64,000 bases of DNA from JAGXKT01 sp964531695 (GTDB taxonomy: Bacteria; Planctomycetota; Phycisphaerae; SM23-33). The translations under genes were made by a program, and so were the position numbers. The notes under the pieces are model-generated. The model had not been told where the DNA came from, made no database searches, and saw only the letters and a program-made list of their open reading frames with translations. Location: positions 1-64,000 of the forward strand of contig CAZHEH010000015.1 of the NCBI GenBank assembly GCA_964531695.1, read 5' to 3'. Positions 7,456-15,900 of the stretch are shown here, piece by piece. Position 1 is the first letter of the stretch. Each line of letters opens with the position of its first letter.

Positions 7456-7661
7456 CGCTCCTTCCGCTTCTCGACGGCGTGGCAACCGATGCGGCGGCAT
7501 CGCTTGCAGCGGCCGAGGGGGTACCTCTTCCACGAAGCGGCGCCCAGGCGGACGCCGTACTTGCCGAACGGCTCAGCATGCCCGCACTTGAGGCAGCGGA
7601 ACACCCAGCCCGGCGCCCGCTTCTCCCAGCGCCGCTTCTGCTCTTCGGTGGGTTCCTGCAT
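7452..7661 (-). CDS. Small zinc-ribbon protein
   Basis: 69 residues with two CxxC pairs: FRCLKCGHAEPFGKYGVRL near the middle and GRCKRCRRIGCHAVEKR at the end, forming a treble-clef or zinc-ribbon arrangement. The N-terminus is charged (EEQKRRWEKRAPGW). No enzymatic domain is present. It starts 40 bp after the DUF6785-like membrane protein gene and overlaps the next small ORF by 4 bp, so it is part of the same transcript. Possibly a nucleic-acid-binding or zinc-sensing protein. Confidence 0.65.
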   Translation of the reverse strand: MQEPTEEQKRRWEKRAPGWVFRCLKCGHAEPFGKYGVRLGAASWKRYPLGRCKRCRRIGCHAVEKRKER

Positions 7662-7701
7662 GGCGTTGCGCGCCGATGCCCGCGGGCCGTGTAGCCGATG
7701 C

Positions 7702-9714
7702 TCAGAACGGATGCACCCGCAGCACCTCCACGTGCGTGCCCTCGGCGAGGTAGCGGGCCAATCCCCCGGCCGCCCAGAGCAGGCCGGCCACGAACTCCCC
7801 GGCGATGAGCCCCACGAACACCGGCTTACCGGCCCGGTACACGCGGGAACCGCCGAAGCGCATCACGCCCGTCTTGATCGCCCAACCGACCAGGAAGCTC
7901 GCGCACAGCGGCGTGACCGTGTCGACGCCGAAGACCAGGAACATCACCGGATGGATCGGCCACCAGGTGTACCGCAGGCGGAGGAAGCTGACCACCAGCA
8001 CGGCCGCCAGCCCCACGCCCGCCGCCCAGAGGAAGTCGGGGTTCGGGTCGATGTGGGCGAAGCTGAACGCGTGCCATTCGGTCATCGGGCGGCCGTACGC
8101 GTCCATGTGGCGCGCCAGGAGCGAAAACGGGAACTTCGCCACCGACTTGCCCCAGAAGAAGTGGCCCGTTTGTCCGAAGGCGTACTGCACGTACAGCGTG
8201 GCGGGCACGCCGACGGCCAGGGCCAGCAGCGCGGCCGGGACGAGGGCGCCGGTCAGCCGCCCGCTCCGCACGCCGCGCAGCTCGGAGAAGCGCAGCCCGT
8301 TGGTCACCATCGGCATCAGGCAGGACCGCGGATCGATCGCGGTGGCCAGGGACAGGACGGCCAGGATGATGAACATGTTCGGCCCGAGGGCGTCGAAGCC
8401 GAACGCGCCCATGCAGACGCCGATCACGTGCCAGCGGGGCTGGATGATGATCAGGCCGGTTTCGGCGTTGATCCGCGTAAGGACGATGAACATCAATCCC
8501 GTAAGCCCGACGAACAGCACCGACAGGAACGGATCGAGCCGCACGGTGACGATCAGCCAACCGACCATCGCCCCTCCGCACAGCAGCGCGACCCGTGCCG
8601 CCCACGCCACGCCCCCGCCGACGCGCTCGGCCTTCGCCGGCAGACAGACCGCTCGGCGAAGCACGTCCGCGTAGTACCGCCGCCCGACGTAGACGATCAT
8701 CAGCATCATGCCCAGGTACGCCCCGAAGATCTGCCAGTTCCACACCCCCCCTTCGACGATGCTCTCGTTGATGTGCACGCCCGACTCCAGCGCCACCAGC
8801 CACGCGATGATGAACAGGATGTAGCTGAAGCCGATCGAGAAGCTGATCTCCGAGCTCAGGAAATACGCGAAGCCCACGGCCACGAAGAACACCCGCGGCT
8901 GGAGGAAGACCCAACTGAAGTGCACGCGCGACAGCATCGGCCACTTGCGGGCCATCGGTGTGAGGTCCAGCGACAGCGGGATCTGGATGAAGCCCGGGTA
9001 CCACTTGTGCAGCCCGTTGATCAGCAGAACGCCGAACGAGATGCCGAAGCCGACCCAGAACTTGCGGTTTCGGAACACGTCCGGCCAGGGCCCACGCTCC
9101 GACCCGGCCACCAGCTCGGACGTGAACTCCGCCACGGGATAGCGCAGGCGCTCCCGGCGGCTCCAGTGCCCGTGCAGCACGTAGGCCGTGCAGACCGTCG
9201 CCACCGCGCCGAGCGCCAGCAGCGGCATGTAGAAACCCAGCGGGCCGGACAGCGCGCGCCACGGCACGTCGCCGACGCTCGGACGTCCGCCCGGATCGAG
9301 TCCCTGGATGAAGCCGCCCACGACCTTCTCCGGACGTTCCGAGGCATCCGCCAACATCCGCGGGGGGACGTAGCTGAGCACCTCGTGCTCCCGCCAGCCG
9401 GGGGACACGTTGTTGTGCTGGTGCGGCCAGATGAGCATGTCCCCGAACTGCCACCCGAGCGACGGACCCGGAACGACCGCCCCCACCAGCGCCAAGGCGA
9501 GGATAACGACCCACTCCCCCGCTCGCATCGGCGCGCGCAGCCAGCGCAGCAGCGGGTTGGCCACCAGCAAGGATACGACCAGCAAACCGAAGATCGCCGG
9601 CGGCACCAGCGTCGACGCCAGGTACGGCAGCTTCAGGCACCAGTCGTTGAAGTACCCGAAGGCGGCAAGGAAAAGCCCGGCCGCCAGGCCCAGGATGACG
9701 GAGCGGAACGTCAT
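7702..9714 (-). CDS. Polytopic membrane protein, DUF6785/DUF6784-like
   Basis: 670 residues with roughly 14 predicted membrane spans from the N-terminal VILGLAAGLFLAAFGYF to the C-terminal LIAGEFVAGLLWAAGGL. Distinct features are a periplasmic or cytoplasmic loop after span 3 (WPHQHNNVSPGWREHE), RYPVAEFTSELV, a central INAETGLIIIQPRW helix and WPIHPVMFLVFG. The arrangement resembles a large family of planctomycete and verrucomicrobial membrane proteins related to oligopeptide transporters (OPT), which I know as DUF6785/DUF6784. Substrate unknown. It heads the run of minus-strand genes ending with the amidase. Confidence 0.75.
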   Translation of the reverse strand: MTFRSVILGLAAGLFLAAFGYFNDWCLKLPYLASTLVPPAIFGLLVVSLLVANPLLRWLRAPMRAGEWVVILALALVGAVVPGPSLGWQFGDMLIWPHQHNNVSPGWREHEVLSYVPPRMLADASERPEKVVGGFIQGLDPGGRPSVGDVPWRALSGPLGFYMPLLALGAVATVCTAYVLHGHWSRRERLRYPVAEFTSELVAGSERGPWPDVFRNRKFWVGFGISFGVLLINGLHKWYPGFIQIPLSLDLTPMARKWPMLSRVHFSWVFLQPRVFFVAVGFAYFLSSEISFSIGFSYILFIIAWLVALESGVHINESIVEGGVWNWQIFGAYLGMMLMIVYVGRRYYADVLRRAVCLPAKAERVGGGVAWAARVALLCGGAMVGWLIVTVRLDPFLSVLFVGLTGLMFIVLTRINAETGLIIIQPRWHVIGVCMGAFGFDALGPNMFIILAVLSLATAIDPRSCLMPMVTNGLRFSELRGVRSGRLTGALVPAALLALAVGVPATLYVQYAFGQTGHFFWGKSVAKFPFSLLARHMDAYGRPMTEWHAFSFAHIDPNPDFLWAAGVGLAAVLVVSFLRLRYTWWPIHPVMFLVFGVDTVTPLCASFLVGWAIKTGVMRFGGSRVYRAGKPVFVGLIAGEFVAGLLWAAGGLARYLAEGTHVEVLRVHPF

Positions 9715-9744
9715 TCGCCTCTACATCGGCCCGCCCGGCCGCGG

Positions 9745-10275
9745 TCAGGCCGGGGCTTGGGCCGGAATCTCGAACCGCACCCGCGGCTCAAAATGGAACA
9801 CGCGAGCCACAAGCTTCTCGGGGAACTTGGTCAGGGCTTCGTTGTATTCGTCCACGGCCGTGTTGTAGGCCTCCCGCGCCGCCGCGATCCGATTGCTCAC
9901 GCCCGTGTGCTCCTCCCGGATGCCGGCGAACTGCGCGTTGGCGTGCAGCGCCGGATACTGCCGCACGAGGGCGAAGGCGGCCGCGAACTGCTCGTCCACG
10001 ACGTGCTCGGCCTGGACGCGCTGGAGCACGTCGTCGGTCTCGTCCGCCGCGGCGTCCCGTGCGGCCTGTAGCTTCTCGATCGTCGCCTCCTGCCCCTGCG
10101 TCGCGGAACGGAGCGTTTCGCAGAGCGTGTCGATCAGCGCACCGCGGCGGTCGAGCCGGGCGCGCAGCTCGCGCCACGCCTCGTCGCACCGCCCGCGCTT
10201 GGACGACAACGCGTTGTAGTACGTCGCCCCGACCAGGATGATCAGAACCACGACCGCCAGGAAGACCCAGAACAT
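9745..10275 (-). CDS. LemA-family membrane protein (divergent copy)
   Basis: 176 residues starting MFWVFLAVVVLIILVG. An N-terminal membrane segment is followed by the long three-helix LemA bundle: CDEAWRELRARLDRRGALID replaces the usual EEAWSQIDVQLKRRHDLIPN, then RQYPALHANAQFAGIREEHTGVSNRIAAAREAYNTAVDEYN and FPEKLVARVFHFEPRVRFEI. It is clearly a LemA homologue but more diverged than the second copy at 11973. It follows the HtpX-like protease gene by 29 bp. The function of LemA proteins is not settled. Confidence 0.88.
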   Translation of the reverse strand: MFWVFLAVVVLIILVGATYYNALSSKRGRCDEAWRELRARLDRRGALIDTLCETLRSATQGQEATIEKLQAARDAAADETDDVLQRVQAEHVVDEQFAAAFALVRQYPALHANAQFAGIREEHTGVSNRIAAAREAYNTAVDEYNEALTKFPEKLVARVFHFEPRVRFEIPAQAPA

Positions 10276-10304
10276 GGCCGTTTCCTTTCTCGCCTGAGGT
10301 TCGC

Positions 10305-11243
10305 TCAGATCCCCAGCGACTGCAAGCGCTGGATGCGGTCCGCAATCGGCGGGTGCGTCTTGGTGATCTTGCTGGCGCGGGCCTCGAACTTCTTGATCGG
10401 GTGCACGATATACAGCGGCGCGGTCGCCCGGTTGGCGACCTCGAGAACCTCCTCGTCGCCGTTGAGCTTGGCCAGCGCGGAGGCCAGGCCCTGCGGGTTC
10501 CGCGTCAGCTCCACGCTGCCCGCGTCGGCGAGGTACTCCCGCTGGCGGGACAGCGCCATGTGGATCAGCCGGGCCAGGATCGGCGCGAGGATCGCCAGCA
10601 CGACCGCCACGACGAGGATCACCGCCTGCGCGCCTCCGCCGCCCTTGCCGCGGCTGCGGCGGCGGCCGCGAGTGCCCGCGCCCCACCACAAGCTACGCAG
10701 GAAGGCGTCGCACAGCACCACCAGCACGCCGACCATCACGGCCATGAGCATCGCGTAGCGGATGTCGTAGTGCCGGACGTGGCTCATCTCGTGAGCCATC
10801 ACGCCCTGCAGTTCGTCCCGCGTGAGCTTGTCCCGCAAGCCGCGCGTGATCGCCACGGCCGCGTGCTTGGGGTCCCGGCCGGTCGCGAAGGCGTTCATCG
10901 CGGTGTCGTCGATGATGTAGACCTTCGGCATCGGCAAGCCGCCGGCGATGCAGACCTCCTCGACGACGTGGAACAGCTCCGGATCGTCGCTCTCCTGGAT
11001 CCGCTTGGCACGGGAGAACCCCAGCAGCACGTTCGAGCCGCCGAAGAAGCTGCCGACGGCGATGGTCAGGCCGATACCCGCCGCCCCGGCCGCGATGATA
11101 AGCCCGAATCGAACGTCCCCGCCGCCCCAGGCCATGCCGATGACCGTCCCGACCAGCGCGAAGAACACGAGGAAGCCGACGATCAGCAGCCAACTGTTGC
11201 GTTTGTTCCGCGCGATCAACGTGTGAAACGTCTCTGTGGCCAT
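10305..11243 (-). CDS. htpX: HtpX-like M48 membrane metalloprotease
   Basis: 312 residues from MATETFHTLIARNKRNS. Two N-terminal membrane spans (about 18-36 and 46-66), the zinc motif HEMSH at 151-155 with the third ligand E236 in REYLADAGSVEL, and two further spans (about 161-185 and 207-228). AFATGRDPKHAAVAITRGL upstream of the active site and THPPIADRIQRL at the end are typical. HtpX degrades misfolded membrane proteins. The gene sits between an unknown membrane protein and a LemA gene, a LemA/HtpX pairing known in other bacteria. The linker GRRRSRGKGGGG is unusually basic. Confidence 0.93.
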   Translation of the reverse strand: MATETFHTLIARNKRNSWLLIVGFLVFFALVGTVIGMAWGGGDVRFGLIIAAGAAGIGLTIAVGSFFGGSNVLLGFSRAKRIQESDDPELFHVVEEVCIAGGLPMPKVYIIDDTAMNAFATGRDPKHAAVAITRGLRDKLTRDELQGVMAHEMSHVRHYDIRYAMLMAVMVGVLVVLCDAFLRSLWWGAGTRGRRRSRGKGGGGAQAVILVVAVVLAILAPILARLIHMALSRQREYLADAGSVELTRNPQGLASALAKLNGDEEVLEVANRATAPLYIVHPIKKFEARASKITKTHPPIADRIQRLQSLGI

Positions 11244-11247
11244 GGAC

Positions 11248-11820
11248 CTACCCATACTTCGCCCGCACCGCCTCGCGGACCAGATATACCGCCGCGCCGC
11301 CGAGCGCCGCAACGAGGATCACGGTGAGAACGGCTACGAGCCGGCTGACCGCTTTCCGCCCGCCGCGCATCAACTGCGCCGACACGCCGATGCCGACGCC
11401 GGCGAGATAGCCCAGAAGGAACAGCGCCGCGCCCACAGGCCAGGAAACGACGCCCGCGGCCCACGCGAGGGCCACCGGAACGACCATCAGCAGACCGAAG
11501 ACGATGCCGACGGCATGGACGGCCGACCGCTTCAGGAGCACCCGGAAGAGCTGGCGGTGGGCTTCGAGGTACCACGCCATCCTGCGGCCGCGGTAGGTGC
11601 CGCCGTACAGCATGGCCCTTCGCATGGCCGCGTTTGAGTAAGCCTCGGACTCCTCGCGGGCTTCGCCCAGGCGCCGCGCGCGGCCCGCCTTGCGGTCCGC
11701 ATCGCTCACCTGTGCGGCCAATTCCTCCAGCGCGGACGGCTCCCCCGCGGGCCGGCCAGGCGGTTCCGACCGGCCCTCGCCGGATGCCTGCCGCGCCGCA
11801 TTGGTCGAGTCTCCGTGCAT
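11248..11820 (-). CDS. Membrane protein of unknown function
   Basis: 190 residues. The N-terminal 75 residues are hydrophilic and charged, with a predicted helix (ALEELAAQVSDADRKAGRARRLGEAREESE). Three hydrophobic spans follow (about 98-122, 125-147, 162-182). It ends 4 bp before the HtpX start codon, so the two are coupled. No family is recognised. Its position suggests a role with the LemA/HtpX membrane quality-control group. Confidence 0.7.
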   Translation of the reverse strand: MHGDSTNAARQASGEGRSEPPGRPAGEPSALEELAAQVSDADRKAGRARRLGEAREESEAYSNAAMRRAMLYGGTYRGRRMAWYLEAHRQLFRVLLKRSAVHAVGIVFGLLMVVPVALAWAAGVVSWPVGAALFLLGYLAGVGIGVSAQLMRGGRKAVSRLVAVLTVILVAALGGAAVYLVREAVRAKYG

Positions 11821-11972
11821 CCGTGCGATCCCATCCCGTGGCTACAGATGGACGTGCCCGCGTCACCGCCGTCTGGCCGGCTGCGTCCGGCGCCATGCCT
11901 CCACGCCGTCTGGGAAGGCATGACGCGCCGCAGTTCTCCGAGCTTTCTGCCCTCCCAGCGTTTCGCGCTGTT

Positions 11973-12530
11973 CTAGAACTGCACCTGCGGCACCTCGCGC
12001 TCGGCCGGGTCCTCGATTTCGAAGAAGTCCTTCTTCCGGAAGCCGAACATGCCCGCCACCATGCTGCTGGGGAAGACCTCGGTGGCCGTGTTGTAGATCG
12101 TCACCGAGCTGTTGTAGTGCTGCCGCGCGAAGGCGATGCGGTTCTCCGTTCCGGTCAGCTCCTCTTGCAGCCGCAGGAAGTTCTCGTTCGCCTTGAGGTT
12201 GGGGTAGTTCTCGGACAAGGCGAAGAGCTGCCGCAATGCGCCGGTCAGCATGTTCTCGGCCTCGGCCTGCTGCTGCACGCCTTCGGCGCCCACGGCCGCG
12301 TTGCGGGCCTGAATGACGCGCTCGAGCGTCTCCTTCTCGTGGGCGGCGTAGCCCTTGACCGTCTCAACGAGGTTGGGGATCAGGTCGTGGCGTCGCTTGA
12401 GCTGGACGTCGATCTGGCTCCACGCCTCCTCGCAGCGGATCCGCTTGCGGACCAGCCGGTTGTAGATCCCGACGAGGAGGAAGATCAGCAGGACGATGAC
12501 GCCGCCGATGATGCCGATTGCCCACCACAT
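11973..12530 (-). CDS. lemA: LemA-family membrane protein
   Basis: 185 residues, canonical for the family. One N-terminal span (WWAIGIIGGVIVLLIFLLVG) is followed by the signature EEAWSQIDVQLKRRHDLIPN, the helix ENYPNLKANENFLRLQEELT, the GTENRIAFARQHYN motif and the terminal FPSSMVAGMFGFRKKDFFE. It leads the minus-strand group LemA, unknown membrane protein, HtpX, divergent LemA, with a gap of 152 bp before the next gene. Membrane-bound; precise function of LemA not established. Confidence 0.95.
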   Translation of the reverse strand: MWWAIGIIGGVIVLLIFLLVGIYNRLVRKRIRCEEAWSQIDVQLKRRHDLIPNLVETVKGYAAHEKETLERVIQARNAAVGAEGVQQQAEAENMLTGALRQLFALSENYPNLKANENFLRLQEELTGTENRIAFARQHYNSSVTIYNTATEVFPSSMVAGMFGFRKKDFFEIEDPAEREVPQVQF

Positions 12531-12728
12531 AGTCTGGCCCTTTCGCTAGGTGCGCGGGGTTTCCGGGGCCCGCGGGACAGAGCGTATCCTACGGCCGGTC
12601 CTCACGCAAGATCGGCCGCCGCGCCTGCGCCGAGCAAACGCGACAACGCGCCGGGATCGCCGGCTTCGCCGTCCTTGCCGGGAACGGACCTGCCGACGCC
12701 TGCCCCCTGCAAGCGTGCCCGAAACCAC

Positions 12729-13595
12729 CTAGACATGGGCCGGGCCGAGCCGGCGAGCGCCCGCCACGGCCGCTCCTCCGAGCCCGACCAGCAGCAGCGC
12801 CAAGCCGGCCGCCGCGAAGATGAAGCCGTAGTTCAGGCCCTGCGAAAGCTCCAGTGCCTCGCCTATGTCCACATCTTCGCCGGGACAGGTCGCGATGAAG
12901 ACCGTCCCCATGGCGCACGCGATGAGCGCCGCGGCCGCGAGAACTGCCTGCCCGATCCACAACCACCGCCGCACGGGCGGGGCCAATGCGCCGAAGACCA
13001 GCAGCCCGAGCGCCAGAAGCGCGATCATCAGCCCGCCCATCCCCGTTCCGGTTCGCCATCCCGGCAAGGCGGCCCTGATATCCAGATCCGGCGGCTCCGG
13101 CCGTCGGGACTGGAACGCTGGACGTGTGGTCGTTCGCCAGTCGTGGCGCCGGTACGCCTCCTGCCTCTCCTCCCGGTACTCCCCCAAATCCTGGAGGTAC
13201 TCCCGGAAGTTGTCGTAGATCGGCTCGGCGATCAACTGCGGCGTGAGCCGGTACGCATACCAGTCAAGATGAGGCACCAAGGCATCGGCCACCTGTAGGG
13301 TGGCTTCCGGCGAGTCCTCAAGCTCGTCCAGACTATCCTCGATTTCCGTCAGGTCGCGTCCGCCGGAGTCAAGCCGGATCGACCACCAGGGCAGGAACAT
13401 CGCCGCGAGCAACAGCGTTGCGGCCACGATCGTCAGAACGGTCCACGGGCCTCCCGCCCCGCCCGACACGGCGCCGCGAGCGGCTCGACTGCCGGCCGGA
13501 ATGACATGCTGGCAGATCGGGCATCTGACGTCTTGGCCCGCCGCTATGTGGTCCAACTCCAATGCGCTACCGCAATTCGGACACGCCCTTTGCAT
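12729..13595 (-). CDS. Zinc-ribbon membrane protein of unknown function
   Basis: 288 residues starting MQRACPNCGSALEL. A zinc ribbon of two CxxC pairs (CPNC and CPIC, residues 5-34) precedes four hydrophobic spans (about 55-75, 190-208, 215-240, 255-280). The loop between spans 1 and 2 is acidic then Arg-rich. Proteins with this build are common in planctomycetes, but I know no function. The start was placed at the ATG right before the zinc ribbon; upstream sequence is low-complexity. Confidence 0.7.
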   Translation of the reverse strand: MQRACPNCGSALELDHIAAGQDVRCPICQHVIPAGSRAARGAVSGGAGGPWTVLTIVAATLLLAAMFLPWWSIRLDSGGRDLTEIEDSLDELEDSPEATLQVADALVPHLDWYAYRLTPQLIAEPIYDNFREYLQDLGEYREERQEAYRRHDWRTTTRPAFQSRRPEPPDLDIRAALPGWRTGTGMGGLMIALLALGLLVFGALAPPVRRWLWIGQAVLAAAALIACAMGTVFIATCPGEDVDIGEALELSQGLNYGFIFAAAGLALLLVGLGGAAVAGARRLGPAHV

Positions 13596-13754
13596 GATTG
13601 CCGCTCCCTTCCGCTGCTCAGGTTCCGCGAGTTGCCCCGCCCGCGAACGACCGCGGGCCGTCCCCACACCACACTTGACACGAGCGCCGACGCCCGCTAG
13701 GGCACCCCGGGAACGCGGGCGTAAATATCCGCGATTGCTGGGGCTGCATCAATA

Positions 13755-13789
13755 GCAAAAGGCGGGCCGCCGCGAAGGCGACCCGCCCA
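13755..13789 (-). terminator. Rho-independent terminator of the fucose-isomerase-like gene
   Basis: Read on the minus strand, GGGCGGGTCGCC and GGCGGCCCGCC pair around a TTCG tetraloop and are followed by TTTTGC. It lies 29 bp after the stop codon at 13818. Confidence 0.8.
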
Positions 13790-13817
13790 GGTGTTGCGAA
13801 TCAGCGTCTTTTGCCCG

Positions 13818-15494
13818 CTACGAGATCAGATGCACAAGCGGCTCGGGTCGGTCGACGCCGGGGATGAAGCCGGGCCGGTCCATCCACGGGGCGATGGACT
13901 GCACGGCCGTGATGTCCATCCAGTGCTGGAGCCGCGCCACCGGCAGGTTCCACGTCATGTGGAAGTGGTTGGCGGGGGCGTACTGCTTGTACTCGGCCAT
14001 GGAGGCGTACTTCGGCACGACCCAGGTGTGCGGCCAGGTGGGCGTGGAGGTGTTGGCCACGGCTTGGGCGACCTTGTCGGGCATGGCGACGGTCTGGGCC
14101 TCGTCCCAGATGAAGCTGAACAGGTCCGCGTCGAAGCTGTAGGCCATGCGCGCGGCGATGCCCTCGATGCCGCCCGGCGTGGTGAAGGTCACGCTGTTGC
14201 CGCCGCCGGGGAAGTAGAACTCGTCGGCCAGGGGCATGCTCACGCCCTTCATGCAGGCGGACATGCTGTCGCCGGGCGTGCCGGCCCAGTTGAAGCTCGC
14301 CGAGCCCGAGTTGTCCCCGTCGACGAAGCCGCGGGTCGCCCACAGGTCGTTCTTGGTGTGCTTGACCTTGAGCTTCTTGGCCAGGGCCTGGATTTCCCAC
14401 GGCTCCCAGACCTTGCGGAAGTCCATGAACAGCGGCGGGTTTCCGCCAGACAGCCACGTCATGAACAGCATCGTCAGCAGGCCCTGCACGTCGGCCTCGG
14501 TGGCGTACGGGATCGCCGGCTTGTCGCCGTTATGGTCGAAAGTCGAGTTGAACAGGGACTCCATGGCGTCCGCCACCGGCAGCGGCAGGCCGCGGCGGTC
14601 CGAGCCCCATTCGAGCTGGCTCATGAACCCGCCGCCGACCGCGTTGAGGTCATCCATCAGGTCCCGGATGATCAGGTACATCGCCAGCGACTGGTTGAAG
14701 CGTTCGCTGTCGGCCTCGTCCCGCAGCTCCAGCCGCTTGCCGACGTGCCGGTCCACCCAGCCGCGGAGCTTGGCCAGCTCCTTGGCGTCGTAGGCGCCCT
14801 TGTTGAGCATGTCGGCCAGCAACTTCATGTCCAGCCGGGTGATCTCCAGCCCGAAGCACTGCCTGGTGGCGATGATGTGCGACAGGGCCGTCTCCATGCC
14901 CATCGAGTCGTGCCCGAAGACGACGACCCGCCGGCCCTTGAGCCCGGCGTAGGTCAGCGCAGCGTAGCACCAGTCGACCAGCGCCGTGGCGGTCGCGTCG
15001 GTCATCTCGGGCTTCTGGCCCGTGTCCGGCCAGGTGCCGACGTTCAGCGCCGCCATCTTGCCCATCTGCGCCAGCGCGCCGTTCAGCGCGTGGGCGTACA
15101 CGACGCCCGGCTTCGGGCCGCTGTTGCCGCAGGTGATGTTCAGCGGGATGTCGTCGGGAAAGTGGCTCAGCAAGCTGATCATCGTCAGTTGCGGGAACGC
15201 CCAGGTATCCGGGGCGGCGATGATCACGTCCACCCCGGCGTCCTTGAACTGCCGGGCGACGATGTCCGCCTGCTTCTCCCCGTCGATCAGCACGGGCGTC
15301 CAGACAACGTTGACCGGCTCGCCCGAGGGCATCTTCACCTCGGCGGCGACCTTCTCGGCCACCATCTCCACGATGTTCACGCACCGCTCGCGCGACTCCT
15401 CGTCGATCCGTGGATCGCTCGGGGCGCAGACACCGAAGGTCACGGGGCTCGGCTCGGACTTGCGGCTCTCGGGTAGACGCTTGGCTTTGGCCAT
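13818..15494 (-). CDS. L-fucose/L-arabinose isomerase-like protein
   Basis: 558 residues from MAKAKRLPESRKS. It has the domain order of L-fucose isomerase family proteins: an N-terminal Rossmann-like domain (VTFGVCAPSDPRIDEESRERC, DVIIAAPDTWAFPQ), a middle domain with GRRVVVFGHDSMGMETA, and a C-terminal domain with WATRGFVDGDNSGSASFNWAG and FYFPGGGNSVTFTTPGG, then HFHMTWNLP. Such proteins interconvert aldoses and ketoses using Mn(II). The exact sugar cannot be read from sequence, and many planctomycete members are uncharacterised. Single-gene unit with its own terminator. Confidence 0.85.
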   Translation of the reverse strand: MAKAKRLPESRKSEPSPVTFGVCAPSDPRIDEESRERCVNIVEMVAEKVAAEVKMPSGEPVNVVWTPVLIDGEKQADIVARQFKDAGVDVIIAAPDTWAFPQLTMISLLSHFPDDIPLNITCGNSGPKPGVVYAHALNGALAQMGKMAALNVGTWPDTGQKPEMTDATATALVDWCYAALTYAGLKGRRVVVFGHDSMGMETALSHIIATRQCFGLEITRLDMKLLADMLNKGAYDAKELAKLRGWVDRHVGKRLELRDEADSERFNQSLAMYLIIRDLMDDLNAVGGGFMSQLEWGSDRRGLPLPVADAMESLFNSTFDHNGDKPAIPYATEADVQGLLTMLFMTWLSGGNPPLFMDFRKVWEPWEIQALAKKLKVKHTKNDLWATRGFVDGDNSGSASFNWAGTPGDSMSACMKGVSMPLADEFYFPGGGNSVTFTTPGGIEGIAARMAYSFDADLFSFIWDEAQTVAMPDKVAQAVANTSTPTWPHTWVVPKYASMAEYKQYAPANHFHMTWNLPVARLQHWMDITAVQSIAPWMDRPGFIPGVDRPEPLVHLIS

Positions 15495-15549
15495 GTCAGT
15501 TGCTCCTCTCCGGCCCGAATGGGTTCGCATCGTGCGGGCAGGACCGGTC

Positions 15550-15579
15550 ATCCTACACCCCCGGCCGGGCGGGCGGCAA
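15550..15579 (-). promoter_or_regulatory. Possible promoter of the isomerase gene
   Basis: On the minus strand TTGCCG (15579-15574) and TAGGAT (15555-15550) are 18 bp apart, placing a start point about 50 bases before the ATG at 15494. The match is moderate. Confidence 0.35.
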
Positions 15580-15623
15580 GGGAGCAATTGAGGACAAGTG
15601 ACCACACGGAACAGCCGATGTAG

Positions 15624-15655
15624 TTGACGCAGCCCCTGTGTCCACATATTATGTG
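15624..15655 (+). promoter_or_regulatory. Promoter and palindromic operator of the toxin-antitoxin operon
   Basis: TTGACG (15624-15629) and TATTAT (15647-15652) are spaced by 17 bp, close to the sigma-70 consensus. A 13-base palindrome with 6-base arms, CACATA T TATGTG (15643-15655), covers the -10 box. That is where an autoregulating ribbon-helix-helix antitoxin would be expected to bind. The antitoxin ATG follows at 15673. Confidence 0.7.
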
Positions 15656-15672
15656 TGAAGAAGGGAATTGCG

Positions 15673-15900
15673 ATGACCAAGAACATCACGCTGGCGATAG
15701 ATGACGAAACGCTGGCGGCCGCGAGGGCCTACGCGAAGCGACACGACACCTCTGTCAACGCGCTGGTTCGCGAACTGCTGGCTCAGCGCGTGGGATCCCG
15801 ACGCCGGCAGTGGATCGACCAATGCTTCGAGTTCATGGACAAGGCGAACGGGGATTCTCAAGGCAAGCGGTGGAGGCGCGAGGACCTCTACCGTGTCTAA
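15673..15900 (+). CDS. Ribbon-helix-helix-like antitoxin (VapB-type)
   Basis: 75 residues. The start at 15673 follows AAGGGA. The N-terminal half, MTKNITLAIDDETLAAARAY followed by AKRHDTSVNALVRELL, has the strand-helix-helix pattern of ribbon-helix-helix antitoxins (DUF6364-like). The C-terminal half (WIDQCFEFMDKANGD ending REDLYRV) would wrap the toxin. Its stop codon overlaps the PIN toxin gene by 8 bp. It should neutralise the toxin and repress the shared promoter through the palindrome upstream. Confidence 0.85.
   Translation: MTKNITLAIDDETLAAARAYAKRHDTSVNALVRELLAQRVGSRRRQWIDQCFEFMDKANGDSQGKRWRREDLYRV

Noticed and set aside
7216..10071. A long plus-strand frame opposite the DUF6785-like gene
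   Set aside because: Highly charged His/Arg/Asp/Gln-rich translation without motifs; shadow of a membrane-protein gene.
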